From the NCBI GenBank assembly GCA_963743035.1, contig CAVUOB010000018.1, positions 434,001-498,000 of the forward strand: DNA of 64,000 bases, given 5' to 3'. Both the position numbers and the translations under genes were made by a program. This document shows, in pieces, positions 44,915-54,100 of this stretch; position 1 is the stretch's first letter, and every line of letters begins with the position of its first letter. The DNA is from PALSA-911 sp963743035 (GTDB taxonomy: Bacteria; Pseudomonadota; Alphaproteobacteria; Acetobacterales; Acetobacteraceae). The notes below the pieces were generated by a model, which saw only the letters and a program-made list of their open reading frames with translations, made no database searches and was not told where the DNA came from.

Positions 44915-45757
44915 GTGAACAAGTCGGACAAGGCTGCGAACGGCGAAAGCCAGGATCTTCCGGCAGCGGGCGGCAAGCTCAAATTGAAGGATTACGAGCG
45001 CGAACTGGCCCGGCTGCATGTCGAACTGGTCCAGCTGCAGCAATGGGTCGTGCACACCGGCATGAAGGTCTGCATCGTGTTCGAGGGGCGGGACGGTGCG
45101 GGCAAGGGCGGGGTGATCAAGGCGATCACCGAACGGGTCAGCCCGCGGGTGTTTCGCGTCGTCGCCCTCCCGGCGCCGACCGAGCGCGAGAAGTCGCAGA
45201 TGTACGTCCAGCGCTACGTCGCGCATCTGCCCGCCGCCGGGGAGATCGTGATCTTCGACCGGAGCTGGTACAACCGTGCCGGCGTCGAACGGGTGATGGG
45301 GTTCTGCACCGATGCGCAGGCGAAGCGGTTCCTCGATATTACTCCGGAGTTCGAGAAGGCCATTGTGGAATCCGGTATCATCCTGGTGAAATACTGGCTG
45401 GAAGTGAGCGAAGACGAGCAGACCCGCCGCCTGGAAGCCCGCATCGATGATGGCCGGAAGATCTGGAAGCTGTCGCCGATGGACCTGAAATCCTACAGCC
45501 GGTGGTACGATTATTCCCTTGCCCGCGATGAGATGTTCCTGGCCAGCGACACCTCCTGGGCGCCATGGTTCGTCGTGCATTCGGACGACAAGAAGCGGGC
45601 CCGGCTGAACATCATAACCCACCTTCTCAGCCACATCCCCTACCAGCAGTTGCCGCGGGACAAGGTGAAGCTGCCGAAGCGGCAGAAGCCGCATGGCTAC
45701 AAGGAGCCGGACTATCCGTACCGGCTCGTGCCCGTGCTGCAATGGCCGCGGGGCTGA
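44915..45757 (+). CDS. ppk2: Polyphosphate kinase 2 (PPK2)
   Basis: Transfers phosphate between polyphosphate and nucleotides. 280 aa from GTG 44915 (AAGGA upstream); the in-frame ATG 44864 adds unrelated sequence. Walker A FEGRDGAGKGG (residues 57-66), then ITERVSPRVFRVVALPAPTERE, Walker B IVIFDRSWYNRAGVERVMGF, and the lid region around SEDEQTRRLEARIDDGRKIWKLSPMD. Length and motifs fit the single-domain class that makes nucleoside triphosphates from diphosphates. It is in the FNR-box group opposite ackA-pta, another ATP-yielding pair. Confidence 0.93.
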   Translation: MNKSDKAANGESQDLPAAGGKLKLKDYERELARLHVELVQLQQWVVHTGMKVCIVFEGRDGAGKGGVIKAITERVSPRVFRVVALPAPTEREKSQMYVQRYVAHLPAAGEIVIFDRSWYNRAGVERVMGFCTDAQAKRFLDITPEFEKAIVESGIILVKYWLEVSEDEQTRRLEARIDDGRKIWKLSPMDLKSYSRWYDYSLARDEMFLASDTSWAPWFVVHSDDKKRARLNIITHLLSHIPYQQLPRDKVKLPKRQKPHGYKEPDYPYRLVPVLQWPRG

Positions 45758-45794
45758 TCCCTTCCTTTCGTGCGTTCGATCCAGGAGACTGAAC

Positions 45795-46358
45795 ATGACC
45801 GAGACCAGACGCTCCGTGCTCGTTGGCCTGACGGCTCTGGCAGGGGCGGTGGTGGTGCGGCCGGCCGGCGCGCTGGCCGCTTCCGCGCGCAAGATCCGTC
45901 AGGATGCCGACCGGGCGCTACAAAGCCTTTACTCGACCCAGCCCAAGGCGCGCGAGCTCGGCAAGCGCGCCAAGGCTATCCTGGTGTTTCCCGGCATCCT
46001 CAAGGCCGGCTTCATGATCGGGGCGCAGACGGGCGACGGCGTGCTCATCAAGGGCGGCAAGAGCGCCGGGTACTACAACATCTCGGCGGCGTCGTTCGGC
46101 CTGCAGGCGGGCGGGCAACGTTTCAGCTACGCGCTGTTCTTCATGACCGATGCCGCGTTGCAGTATCTCTCGGACAGCGACGGCTGGACGATCGGCTCCG
46201 GCCCGAGCGTGGTCGTGCTGGACCAGGGCAAGGCCGCCAGCCTGACCAGCACCACGCTGACCCAGGATGTGTATGCGATCCCGTTCGGCCAGCACGGCCT
46301 GATGGCCGGGTTGGGTATCGAAGGGTCCAAGATCACCCGCATCCACCCGTCCGGGTGA
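45795..46358 (+). CDS. Ysc84/DUF500-type lipid-binding protein, exported
   Basis: 187-aa protein with a twin-arginine-like signal (MTETRRSVLVGLTALAG, cut near ALAAS). Mature part is the SYLF/Ysc84 domain: KAILVFPGILKAGFMIGAQTGDGVLI, YYNISAASFGLQAGGQ and WTIGSGPSVVVLDQGKAASLTS. The eukaryotic relatives bind phosphoinositides; bacterial ones are uncharacterised periplasmic proteins often in stress operons. GGAG lies 7 bases before the start. It lies between PPK2 and DUF2254. Confidence 0.85.
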   Translation: MTETRRSVLVGLTALAGAVVVRPAGALAASARKIRQDADRALQSLYSTQPKARELGKRAKAILVFPGILKAGFMIGAQTGDGVLIKGGKSAGYYNISAASFGLQAGGQRFSYALFFMTDAALQYLSDSDGWTIGSGPSVVVLDQGKAASLTSTTLTQDVYAIPFGQHGLMAGLGIEGSKITRIHPSG

Positions 46359-46394
46359 GCCGTTGCCATCGCCCATGACCGCGGGCTGGCCGGA

Positions 46395-47691
46395 ATGAAA
46401 TACGTCAACCCGATGCGGCTGTGGATGATTCCGGCGGTGTATACCCTCGTGAGCATCACCGGCGGCTTCTTCCTGCCGCGGCTGGAGAGCGCGTATCTCG
46501 CCGAGTACCTCGCATGGCATGTCCGTGGGCTCGGCGCTGGCGTTCTTCTCCTCGGTCAGTTCCGGCATGATGGCGCTGACCGGCATCGTGTTCGCCATTG
46601 CCTTCGTGACGGTGCAGTTCAGCGCCGTTGCCTATTCCCCGCGGCTGGTCAGCATGTTCGCCAGCGATCCGACATTGTTTCATACGCTGGGGGTCTTCTT
46701 TGCGACCTTCGCCTATTCTCTGGTGGCTCTGAGCTGGACCGATCGGCACGGCTCGGGCACGGTGCCGTTCTTCTCCACCCTGCTGGTGATCGTCCTGCTG
46801 ATTATCAGCATGCTGGCGTTTGCCAAGCTGATCCAGAGCCTCAACAGCCTGCAGATCCAGAGCGTGCTGCAGCTTGTCGGTGCCAAAGGCCGGGCTGTCA
46901 TTCAAGCCATGTTTCCTGCCGCCAACACGACGGTTCCCCGCCGGAGCATCGATGCCGATGCGCATCCGGCGCTGGGTCCGGCTACCCAGATCCTCACCTA
47001 TTCCGGCCGGCCGCGGGTGATCGCCAGGTTCGATATCGCCAGCCTGGTCCGGCAGGCCCGATCGGCCGGCGCGGTCGTGGTGATCGAATGCGCCGTGGGC
47101 GATACGTTGCTGGAGAATACCGTGCTGCTGCGCGTGCACGGCACGGTCATGCGATTGCCCGAGGCAGCGCTGCTGCGTGCCGTTCACCTGGCGGATGCGC
47201 GCACCTTCGAACAGGACCCGAAATACGCGCTGCGCCTGCTGGTGGACATCGCGATCCGCGCCTTGTCGCCGGCGGTCAACGATCCGACGACGGCGGTGCA
47301 GGCGCTCGATCAGATCGAGGATCTGCTGCGCCGGCTCGGGCGCGTGGAACTCGATACCGGACGAGTTTGCGATGCGGACGGAGCGCTCCGGCTGATCGTG
47401 CCGATGCCGACCTGGCGGGATTATCTGGCGCTGTCATTCGATGAGATCCGCCAGTTCGGCGCGACCTCGGTGCAGGTGGCCCGGCGCTTGCGCTCGGCGC
47501 TGTCGGGGCTCATCGATACCGTCGAGCGGGCAGACCGGCGGGATGCGGTGCGGCAATACATGAACCATCTCGACACCATCGTTCGCCGCTCGGCGTTCGA
47601 TGACCAGGACCGGATCGCCGCCCTGCAGGAAGACCGGCAAGGCCTGGGTCTATCGCGCAAGCATGGGGGAGCGAACGCCTCATCCGCATGA
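46395..47691 (+). CDS. DUF2254 membrane protein, frame broken by +1 base
   Basis: Predicted inner-membrane protein, 431 aa when corrected. The first frame reads MKYVNPMRLWMIPAVYTLV, then PRLESAYLAEYLA up to about 46514; after one extra T at 46515 the next frame continues GMSVGSALAFFSSVSSG and runs to 47691. The corrected protein has four N-terminal membrane segments (GIVFAIAFVTVQFSAVAYSPR is the DUF2254 hallmark) and a soluble C-terminal half (RALSPAVNDPTTAVQALDQIEDLL). Total length 1,297 = 3n+1 agrees with a single insertion. Its end overlaps the convergent ackA end by 12 bp. Confidence 0.8.
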
Positions 47692-48861
47692 GCCCAGTCG
47701 CAGCACCTCCTGCGTATGGTTCAGGATCATCCGTTCCTCGTCGGTCGGGATCACCCAGGCCGACACGGCGGAGCCGTCGGCGCTGATCCGGCTCTCGCCG
47801 CGCGCATTGCGCGCCGCGTCCAGCTCGACCCCAAGCCAGCCGCACCCGGCCGCCACTTCCGCCCGTGTCGCGGCGTCGTTTTCGCCGATGCCGCCGGTGA
47901 AGACGATGCCGTCGAGACCCCCCAGGGCGGCGGCGAGGGAGCCGATTTCCCGGACGATCCGGTAGACGAACAGCGCGGTCGCTTCCCTGGCCGCCGGATC
48001 GGCGGAGGCGCGCAAGGTGCGCATGTCCGACGAGATGCCGGACACGCCGAGCAGGCCGGATTGGCGATAAAGCAGATCTTCGATGGCGCGCGCGTCCATC
48101 TTGTGTTCGTCCATGAGGTACAGCAGCACCCCCGGATCCAGCGCGCCGCATCGCGTGCCCATCATCAGCCCTTCGACGGCGGTGAAGCCCATCGTGCTCG
48201 CCACGCTGCGCCCGCCATGCACCGCGCAGAGGCTGGCGCCGTTGCCGAGATGGCCGATCACCACGCGCTTGTCGGCGATCCCGGCGGCGATCTGCGGCAG
48301 CCGGGAGGCGATGAACTCATAGGACAGGCCATGAAAGCCGTAGCGCCGCACGCCTTCGTCGGCGAAGCGCCGGGGCAGCGCGAATGACTGCGCCACGCGC
48401 GTCTGGCTGCGATGAAATGCGGTATCGAAGCAGGCGACCTGCGGCATGTCCGGCACCGCCTCCGCGATCGCGCGGATGGGCGCGAGATTATGCGGCTGGT
48501 GCAGCGGGGCCAGCGGTATCAGCCGGGTGAGCGCGGCCATCACCGCGGCGTCGATCCGGACCGGCTGTCCGAACTCGGTTCCGCCATGCACCACGCGATG
48601 CCCGATCGCCATTACGCGCGTGCCGCTGATCAGCTCGATGCCGGTCCGGAGGATTTCGTGCGTGGCGCCCGCGTGGTCCAGCCCGTCGGGCCAGTTCCGC
48701 TCCACCACGCTCTCCCCTCGCGCGTTCGCAACCTTCAGGCGGGGTGTCCGGCCGATTTCCTCGAGCTTGCCGCGGAACAGCACGGCCCTGGAATCTGCCT
48801 CATAGAGAGCGAATTTGATGCTGGAGGATCCGGCATTGAGAACGGCAATGCAGCCTGTCAT
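47680..48861 (-). CDS. ackA: Acetate kinase
   Basis: Makes ATP and acetate from acetyl phosphate (reversible). 393 aa. Signatures VLNAGSSSIKFAL (N-terminal ATPase fold), MAIGHRVVHGGTEF, catalytic His/Arg regions CFDTAFHRSQ and YGFHGLSYEF, nucleotide site VIGHLGNGAS, and FTGGIGENDAATR. Start 48861 has GGAAG 9 bases upstream. Last gene of the DUF3141-pta-fabI-ackA series; the 80-bp gap before it carries two palindromes, so it may have its own control. Confidence 0.95.
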   Translation of the reverse strand: MTGCIAVLNAGSSSIKFALYEADSRAVLFRGKLEEIGRTPRLKVANARGESVVERNWPDGLDHAGATHEILRTGIELISGTRVMAIGHRVVHGGTEFGQPVRIDAAVMAALTRLIPLAPLHQPHNLAPIRAIAEAVPDMPQVACFDTAFHRSQTRVAQSFALPRRFADEGVRRYGFHGLSYEFIASRLPQIAAGIADKRVVIGHLGNGASLCAVHGGRSVASTMGFTAVEGLMMGTRCGALDPGVLLYLMDEHKMDARAIEDLLYRQSGLLGVSGISSDMRTLRASADPAAREATALFVYRIVREIGSLAAALGGLDGIVFTGGIGENDAATRAEVAAGCGWLGVELDAARNARGESRISADGSAVSAWVIPTDEERMILNHTQEVLRLGSCG

Positions 48862-48878
48862 GGGGTCATGCTTCCTTT

Positions 48879-48917
48879 GTTGCGGCCGCAACGGGCTGTT
48901 CTTGTTGCAGATGCAAC
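48879..48917. promoter_or_regulatory. Twin GTTGC-N4-GCAAC palindromes before ackA
   Basis: GTTGCGGCCGCAAC (48879-48892) and GTTGCAGATGCAAC (48904-48917) share the same half-sites, are both followed by GGG, and have centres 25 bp apart. Repeated spaced palindromes suggest an operator; the half-sites resemble TGC-N4-GCA sites reported for the PHB regulator PhaR. Confidence 0.55.
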
Positions 48918-48941
48918 GGGCGCCGAATGGCGCGGCGATGA

Positions 48942-49721
48942 TCAGGCAACGATGTTGGCCCCGCCATCGACATACACGGTTCCGCCGGTGATGCGCCGGG
49001 CGAACGGCGTGGCGAGATAGGCGCAGGCGAACCCGACATCCATGATGTCCACCAGCTCTCCGAGCGGCGCCTTGTGGGCGGCCTCGTTCAGCAGCAATTC
49101 GAAATCCTTCAGGCCGGACGCGGCGCGGGTCTTCAGCGGGCCCGGGGAGATCGCATGCACGCGGATCCCTTGCGGGCCGAGCTCGTATGCCAGGTACCGG
49201 CAGGCGGCTTCCAGGGCTGCCTTCACCGGGCCCATGACGTTGTAATTCGCCACTACCCGGTTGGCGCCGTAATAGCTCATGGCGAACATCGTCCCGCCAT
49301 CTGTCATCAGCGGCGCCGCGAGCTTCGCCATGCGAACGAAGGAATGGCACGAAACATCCATCGCCTTGGCGAACCCCTCGGCCGAGCAGTTCAGCAATCC
49401 GCCCTGCAGATCGTCCTTCGGCGCGAACGCGATCGAATGGACGAGGATGTCCAGCTTGCCCCATCGCGACCCGATCGTTTCGAATACGGCTTCCAGTTCG
49501 CCGGGCACCGATACGTCCATCGCCGCGGTTATGGGCGCCTCCAACTCCCGCGCCAGCGGCTCCACGTACGGGCGGGCGCGCTCGTTCAGCCAGGTGATGG
49601 CAAGATCGGCGCCCGCCGTCCGGAATGCCTTCGCGCAGCCATAGGCGATGGACTGGTCGTTGGCGACGCCGACGACCAGCGCCTTCTGGCCTGCCAGTAC
49701 GGGTCGGATGGTCTCGCTCAT
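48942..49721 (-). CDS. fabI: Enoyl-ACP reductase, FabI type (operon copy)
   Basis: NADH-dependent enoyl-ACP reductase, 259 aa. FabI features: KALVVGVANDQSIAYGCAKA, SIAFAPKDDLQG, catalytic Tyr/Lys in NYNVMGPVKAALEA preceded by the second Tyr in SYYGANRV, and ISPGPLKTRAASG. This is one of two FabI proteins in the window; the other (62347) is in the usual place before aroC. This copy lies between pta and ackA, an arrangement seen with DUF3141 genes in other proteobacteria, and may serve a special reaction instead of bulk fatty-acid synthesis. Confidence 0.9.
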   Translation of the reverse strand: MSETIRPVLAGQKALVVGVANDQSIAYGCAKAFRTAGADLAITWLNERARPYVEPLARELEAPITAAMDVSVPGELEAVFETIGSRWGKLDILVHSIAFAPKDDLQGGLLNCSAEGFAKAMDVSCHSFVRMAKLAAPLMTDGGTMFAMSYYGANRVVANYNVMGPVKAALEAACRYLAYELGPQGIRVHAISPGPLKTRAASGLKDFELLLNEAAHKAPLGELVDIMDVGFACAYLATPFARRITGGTVYVDGGANIVA

Positions 49722-49731
49722 GACGGCTCCT

Positions 49732-50697
49732 TCAGCGGATGGCGGCGGCGGCGCTGGCGCGGCGCGCCGCGGCGACCAGCACGGCGACGGCGCAGGACGC
49801 GAGGCGGGTGAGCAAACTGTCGGCGCGGCTGGTCAGGATGATCGGCACGCGCGCGCCCAGCACAATGCCCGCGGCATCGGCGCCGGCCAGGAACGACAGG
49901 CTCTTGGCGAGCATGTTGCCGGCTTCCAGGTCCGGCACGACCAGCACATTGGCCTGGCCCGCGACCGGGGAGACGATGTGCTTGATCGCGGCCGCTTCCG
50001 GGCTGATCGCGTTGTCCAGCGCCAGCGGACCATCCAGCACCGCGCCGGTGATCTGGCCGCGATCCGCCATCTTGCACAGCGCCGCGGCCTCGATCGTCGA
50101 GGCCACCTTGGGATTGACCATCTCCATCGCGCTCAGGATCGCCACGCGCACCTCGGTGATCCCCATCGCGTGCGCCAGGTCGATCGCGTTCTGCACGATA
50201 TCGACCTTCTCCTCCAGCGTGGGGGCGATGTTCACGGCGGCGTCGGTGATGATCAGCGGGGTGGCATGGCCGGGCACGTCCATGACGAAGCAATGGCTGA
50301 TGCGCCGGGCGGTGCGGATGCCGCCTTCGCGGGCTACCACCGCGCCCATCAGCTCGTCGGTATGCAGGCTGCCCTTCATCAAGGCCTCGGCACGGCCGCA
50401 GGTCACCAGCCCCACCGCTTTCGTCGCCGAGTCTTGGCTGTAGGCGGATCCGACGATTTCCAGCCCGGAGATATCGTGGGACCCGCGCGCCGCGACGTCG
50501 CGGATGCGCGCGGGCGGGCCGACCAGAACCGGAACGATCAGGCCGAGCTTCGCTGCCTCGATCGCGCTTTCCAAGGAAGCGTCGTCGCAGGGATGTGCGA
50601 CGGCGGTCGGGATCGGGGGATGGCGCTGCGCGGCCTGGATCAGGCGCTCATATTTTTCGTGCGGATGGCTGTCCGGGCGGATTTTCAGTTCAGACAT
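49732..50697 (-). CDS. pta: Phosphate acetyl/butyryltransferase
   Basis: Interconverts acetyl-CoA and acetyl phosphate. 321 aa from ATG 50697 (MSELKIRPDSH). PTA_PTB features: AAKLGLIVPVLVGPPARI, ALMKGSLHTDELMGAVV, FVMDVPGHATPLIITDAAVNI, TGAVLDGPLALDNAIS and VVPDLEAGNMLAKSL. It is the short single-domain form, often annotated together with a crotonase half as a bifunctional protein; no such half is here. Start overlaps the DUF3141 stop by 8 bp, so coupled; the product feeds ackA downstream. A butyryl-like substrate is possible. Confidence 0.9.
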   Translation of the reverse strand: MSELKIRPDSHPHEKYERLIQAAQRHPPIPTAVAHPCDDASLESAIEAAKLGLIVPVLVGPPARIRDVAARGSHDISGLEIVGSAYSQDSATKAVGLVTCGRAEALMKGSLHTDELMGAVVAREGGIRTARRISHCFVMDVPGHATPLIITDAAVNIAPTLEEKVDIVQNAIDLAHAMGITEVRVAILSAMEMVNPKVASTIEAAALCKMADRGQITGAVLDGPLALDNAISPEAAAIKHIVSPVAGQANVLVVPDLEAGNMLAKSLSFLAGADAAGIVLGARVPIILTSRADSLLTRLASCAVAVLVAAARRASAAAAIR

Positions 50698-52868
50698 GCG
50701 CGGCTTTTCCCTTCGCCGGGACAACCGCCTTCCCATCGAACAATGCTTCGACCTCGGCCAGGCGGCGCTGGCTTTCCTCGGTCAGCGCCCCCGGCGCCGT
50801 GACCACGCGGCGCAGGGCCTCCAGCGCGGCCTGTCGATCCTCGATCGACTGCGGCAGCAGTTTGGGGATCGCCTGGATCGCCCGTTTGGCGTCCAGCCTG
50901 ACCAGCAGGAACTGTTCCTTCAGGATCTCCTTGAACTGCCCCAGGGTCATGCGCTTCTCCACAGGCTGGGCGGCGCGGATGGCCTTCATCATCGCGAAGC
51001 CCCGCTCGTCGGCGCTGGCTTCCGGCAGGCGCACATAGACCAGCGCCCGCAGCATCGCCTGCATCAGGCCGCCGGTCTCGAATTGCCGCTCCAGTTCCGA
51101 ACGCATCCTGGCCTCGGTCGCCTCCCGCGCCAGGTCGCGCTCGATATGCTGTCGCGCGGGCGGTACCTGCGGACCCAGGCCGACCATCGCCTGCAGCAGG
51201 GGGGAGCCGTAGGTGTTCAGGAACATCGCTTCGGTCATCGCGTCGCGCGCGTTGCCGTAGGCCTGGAGCCAGCTCACGATCGCAGAGGACATGGTCTTTT
51301 CCAGGGCGAACAACGGGTTGTCCGCGTCCACCTTCTGGCGCGCGGCGCGAACCGCCGCCGCCATTTCCTGCACTGGCCGCATCATCGGGTTCTCGTCGGA
51401 GAACATGGCGAAGCGCAGCCGGTTCGGGTGCTGCCGGCGCATGGCTTGCGCCATCGGCTCGGTCGTCATCGCCCGGATCGCCGGCGCGGCCAGAGTCCGG
51501 TACAGGCCCTGGTTGATCTCGGAGACGCGTGCCGCGGTGGCGAAGCGCCGTTCGTCCTCGGCGTCGTTGCCGCCAAGCGCGCGGATGTCGTCCAGGGTTC
51601 GCGCCTCCAGGCGGAACAGGTACTTGCTCAGGATCAGTTCCGGGTTCGCGGTATCCGGGGCCACCTCGTCGATCACTGCCTGGTACAGCCCGGGGGGCAT
51701 CAGGGCGATCATGTCCATGCATTGCACAAACTCGCCATGCTCCTTGCTGGCAACCTTGCCGGACACGAAGATGCCGAGATGGCCGATGCTCTGATGCATG
51801 GTATAGACGATGGTCTGCCCGTTCGCGACGATCTCGCTCTCGTGGTTGTACAGATCGGTGATCCAGCCCAGCGCCTGCTGCGGCGGCGTGATGTCGTCGC
51901 CCCAGGAGCAGAACACGATGATCGGCGACTGGATGTTGCGCAGATCCACGCGCAGGCCTTCCGAGGTCCGGATCTCGCCGGTGGCAAGCTTGTTGCCGAC
52001 GAACAGATTGTCGGCGATCCACTGCATTTCCCCGGCGTTCAGCAGGACGGGGCTGCCCCACCAGGTCTCGAAATCGAGGAACCGGGCCGCTTCCGTGTCG
52101 ACCTTGGAATAGACGTTGTAGACCTTCTGCCAATAGGTGTTGGCGGGGTTCATGGATTCGAAATTGGCCACCAGATCGGCGCCGTCGAAGATGCCGTGGC
52201 CGAGATCGCCGGCGAGCGCGGTCATCCAGGTGCCCCCGAGCACGCCGCCGAGATAGCGCAGCGGGTTCTTGCCGCGAACCCCCGCCCAGTAGGACAACGG
52301 CGTGCCCGCGAGCAGGATCGGGCCCGTGAGCTCCGGGCGGATCGCCGCCATCATCATGATCTGCCAGCCGGCCTGGCAATTGGCGATGATCACCGGCTTG
52401 CCCTCGGCGTCCGGATGCCGGGCCGCGACCTCCTCCACGAACGCCGCTTCGGCGTGGCAGACATCCTCGATCGTCTGTCCCGGCACCGGTTCCGGCAGGA
52501 AACCGACGAAGTAGCAGGGATGACCGGCGGCCAGGGCGACGCCGATTTCGCTTTCCTGCTTCATTCCGCCGATCCCCGGACCATGGCCGGCGCGGGGATC
52601 GACGACGATGAACGGCGGCTTGGCCGGATCTGTCTTCACGCCGGCGGGAGGGAGGATGCGCACCAGGCCGTAATTCACCGGCCGCGCCAGCGTGCGGCCG
52701 TCGCGCACGAGCTCGGCCTGGAAATTGAGGACATGCGGCGCCTGGCTCGCGTTGTGCTCGCGATAGATGTTGCCGCGCTCGCGCAGCAGATCGAGGAGCA
52801 GGATCGAGCGCTGACAGGCATCGATCCAGTACCTGCTGAAAGGGGCCGAAGCCGGTCCAAGACGACAT
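50690..52868 (-). CDS. DUF3141 family protein (PhaC-like alpha/beta hydrolase), frame broken by +1 base
   Basis: Large protein, 725 aa when corrected. ATG 52868 reads MSSWTGFGPFQQ, then an extra base at 52832/52833 shifts the frame; the next frame continues YWIDACQRSILLLDLLRERGN to 50690. Residues about 80-380 form an alpha/beta-hydrolase domain with a Cys in the nucleophile elbow (ANCQAGW, about 164), Asp in CSWGDDITPP (about 325) and His in QSIGHLGIF (about 363), the Cys-Asp-His set of PHA synthases. Residues 390-725 are a helical domain unique to DUF3141. Heads the minus-strand group with pta, fabI and ackA. Function unknown. Confidence 0.82.
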
Positions 52869-52974
52869 GGGCAATTGTCCCGCGGTTGCTGCTCGGCTGC
52901 CGAGACGCCCGCCCCAGGGCGGGCCGTGATCGTCGGGCAGCGAATACAAAACACGATTACGGCTGCGAAAGGCA

Positions 52975-52988
52975 TTGACCCAAATCAA
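52975..52988. promoter_or_regulatory. FNR/FixK-type box between DUF3141 and phnC-like genes
   Basis: TTGACCCAAATCAA matches TTGAT-N4-ATCAA with one mismatch and is nearly identical to the box at 44230. It lies 107 bp before the DUF3141 start and 151 bp before the PhnC-like start; which side it controls is not decided by visible -10 boxes. Confidence 0.65.
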
Positions 52989-53139
52989 TGTCCTCGCCGG
53001 CCAGGGCGACTAAAGCTTACCAGGATCCGCCGGGATTATGCCGGCGGTTTTGCTTGTTGTCACGCAAACATCATGTAAATCTCAGGCTGTCCCTGTAGGA
53101 ATTCGCCATATCGCTGACGGGCGCCGGGAAGGATTGTGC

Positions 53140-53943
53140 ATGACGGACGGGGCAGGGCTGCAGATCAGGGGCCTGACGTGCCGGTTCGGCGCGGTGGTCG
53201 CCGTGGATGCAGTCGACCTCGACGTACCGGCTGGGCAGCTACTGGGCGTGATCGGCCGGTCCGGGGCCGGCAAATCCACGCTGCTGCGCATGATCAACCG
53301 TCTGCAGGCGCCCTCGGCCGGCAGCATTCGCTATGGCGCAACCGATGTCACCGCGCTGAAGGGCCGCGCGCTGCGCGACTGGCGGGCCAATTGCGCCATG
53401 ATCTTCCAGCAGTTCAACCTGGTGCCGCGGCTGGACGTGCTGACCAATGCGCTGATCGGCCGGCTGAACCACCGCGCCACGCTGCCGAGCCTGTTCGGGC
53501 TGTTCACCGCGGCCGAGCGCGCCATGGCGGTGCAGGCGCTGGAACGCTTCGGCCTCGCGGACACGGCATTGCAGCGCGCCGGCACGCTGTCGGGCGGGCA
53601 GCAGCAGCGGGTGGCGATCTGCCGGGCGCTGCTGCAGGAACCGCGCCTGCTGCTGGCCGACGAGCCGATCGCCAGCCTGGACCCGCATAACGCGCGAGTG
53701 GTGATGGACGCGCTGCGCACGGTGAACCGGGAGGATGGGCTCACGGTGCTGGTCAATCTGCATCATCTGGACACCGCCCGCGCCTATTGCGACCGGATCG
53801 TCGCGATGCAGGCGGGCAGGGTGATGTTCGACGGCCTGCCGCACGAGCTGACGCCGGCGCGGGTATTCGAGATCTACGGCGTGACCGAGGACGAGTTCCA
53901 CGAGGAGCCGGCGGCCAAGGTTGTGAAGCTGGTGGCGGCCTGA
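53140..53943 (+). CDS. PhnC-type phosphonate/phosphite ABC transporter ATPase (orphan)
   Basis: ABC ATPase, 267 aa from ATG 53140 (AAGGA 7 bases upstream). Walker A GRSGAGKSTLL (39-49), Q-loop MIFQQFNLVPRLDV, signature LSGGQQQR, Walker B LLLADEPIASLDP, and H-loop VNLHHLD. NALIGRLNH followed by LPSLFGLF is the PhnC-type insert. The binding protein PhnD and permease PhnE that it would need are not beside it; the next gene is panB. A weak Pho-box-like sequence lies at 53057-53074. Confidence 0.85.
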   Translation: MTDGAGLQIRGLTCRFGAVVAVDAVDLDVPAGQLLGVIGRSGAGKSTLLRMINRLQAPSAGSIRYGATDVTALKGRALRDWRANCAMIFQQFNLVPRLDVLTNALIGRLNHRATLPSLFGLFTAAERAMAVQALERFGLADTALQRAGTLSGGQQQRVAICRALLQEPRLLLADEPIASLDPHNARVVMDALRTVNREDGLTVLVNLHHLDTARAYCDRIVAMQAGRVMFDGLPHELTPARVFEIYGVTEDEFHEEPAAKVVKLVAA

Positions 53944-54100
53944 CCCGTCCTCCGCCGGCCTGCGTCGACCTCGTCGCCACATCCTGATAGCCTGACCGGA
54001 GCAGCGATCCCGTAAATTACCGGCTGTTCACGCAGCCTGTCGCGCTGGGCGGAATTGCCTGGGCACGGGATCGCCGGACCAGAGGACGGGGGAAGAAATC

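Noticed and set aside
50504..52978. 824-codon plus-strand open frame opposite DUF3141
   Set aside because: Shadow frame with Arg/His/Gly-rich composition; the minus strand carries a recognisable conserved protein.
53057..53074. Pho-box-like TTGTCAC-N4-ACATCAT before the PhnC-type gene
   Set aside because: Only 5/7 and 4/7 matches to the half-sites; too weak to list, although the context would suit it.
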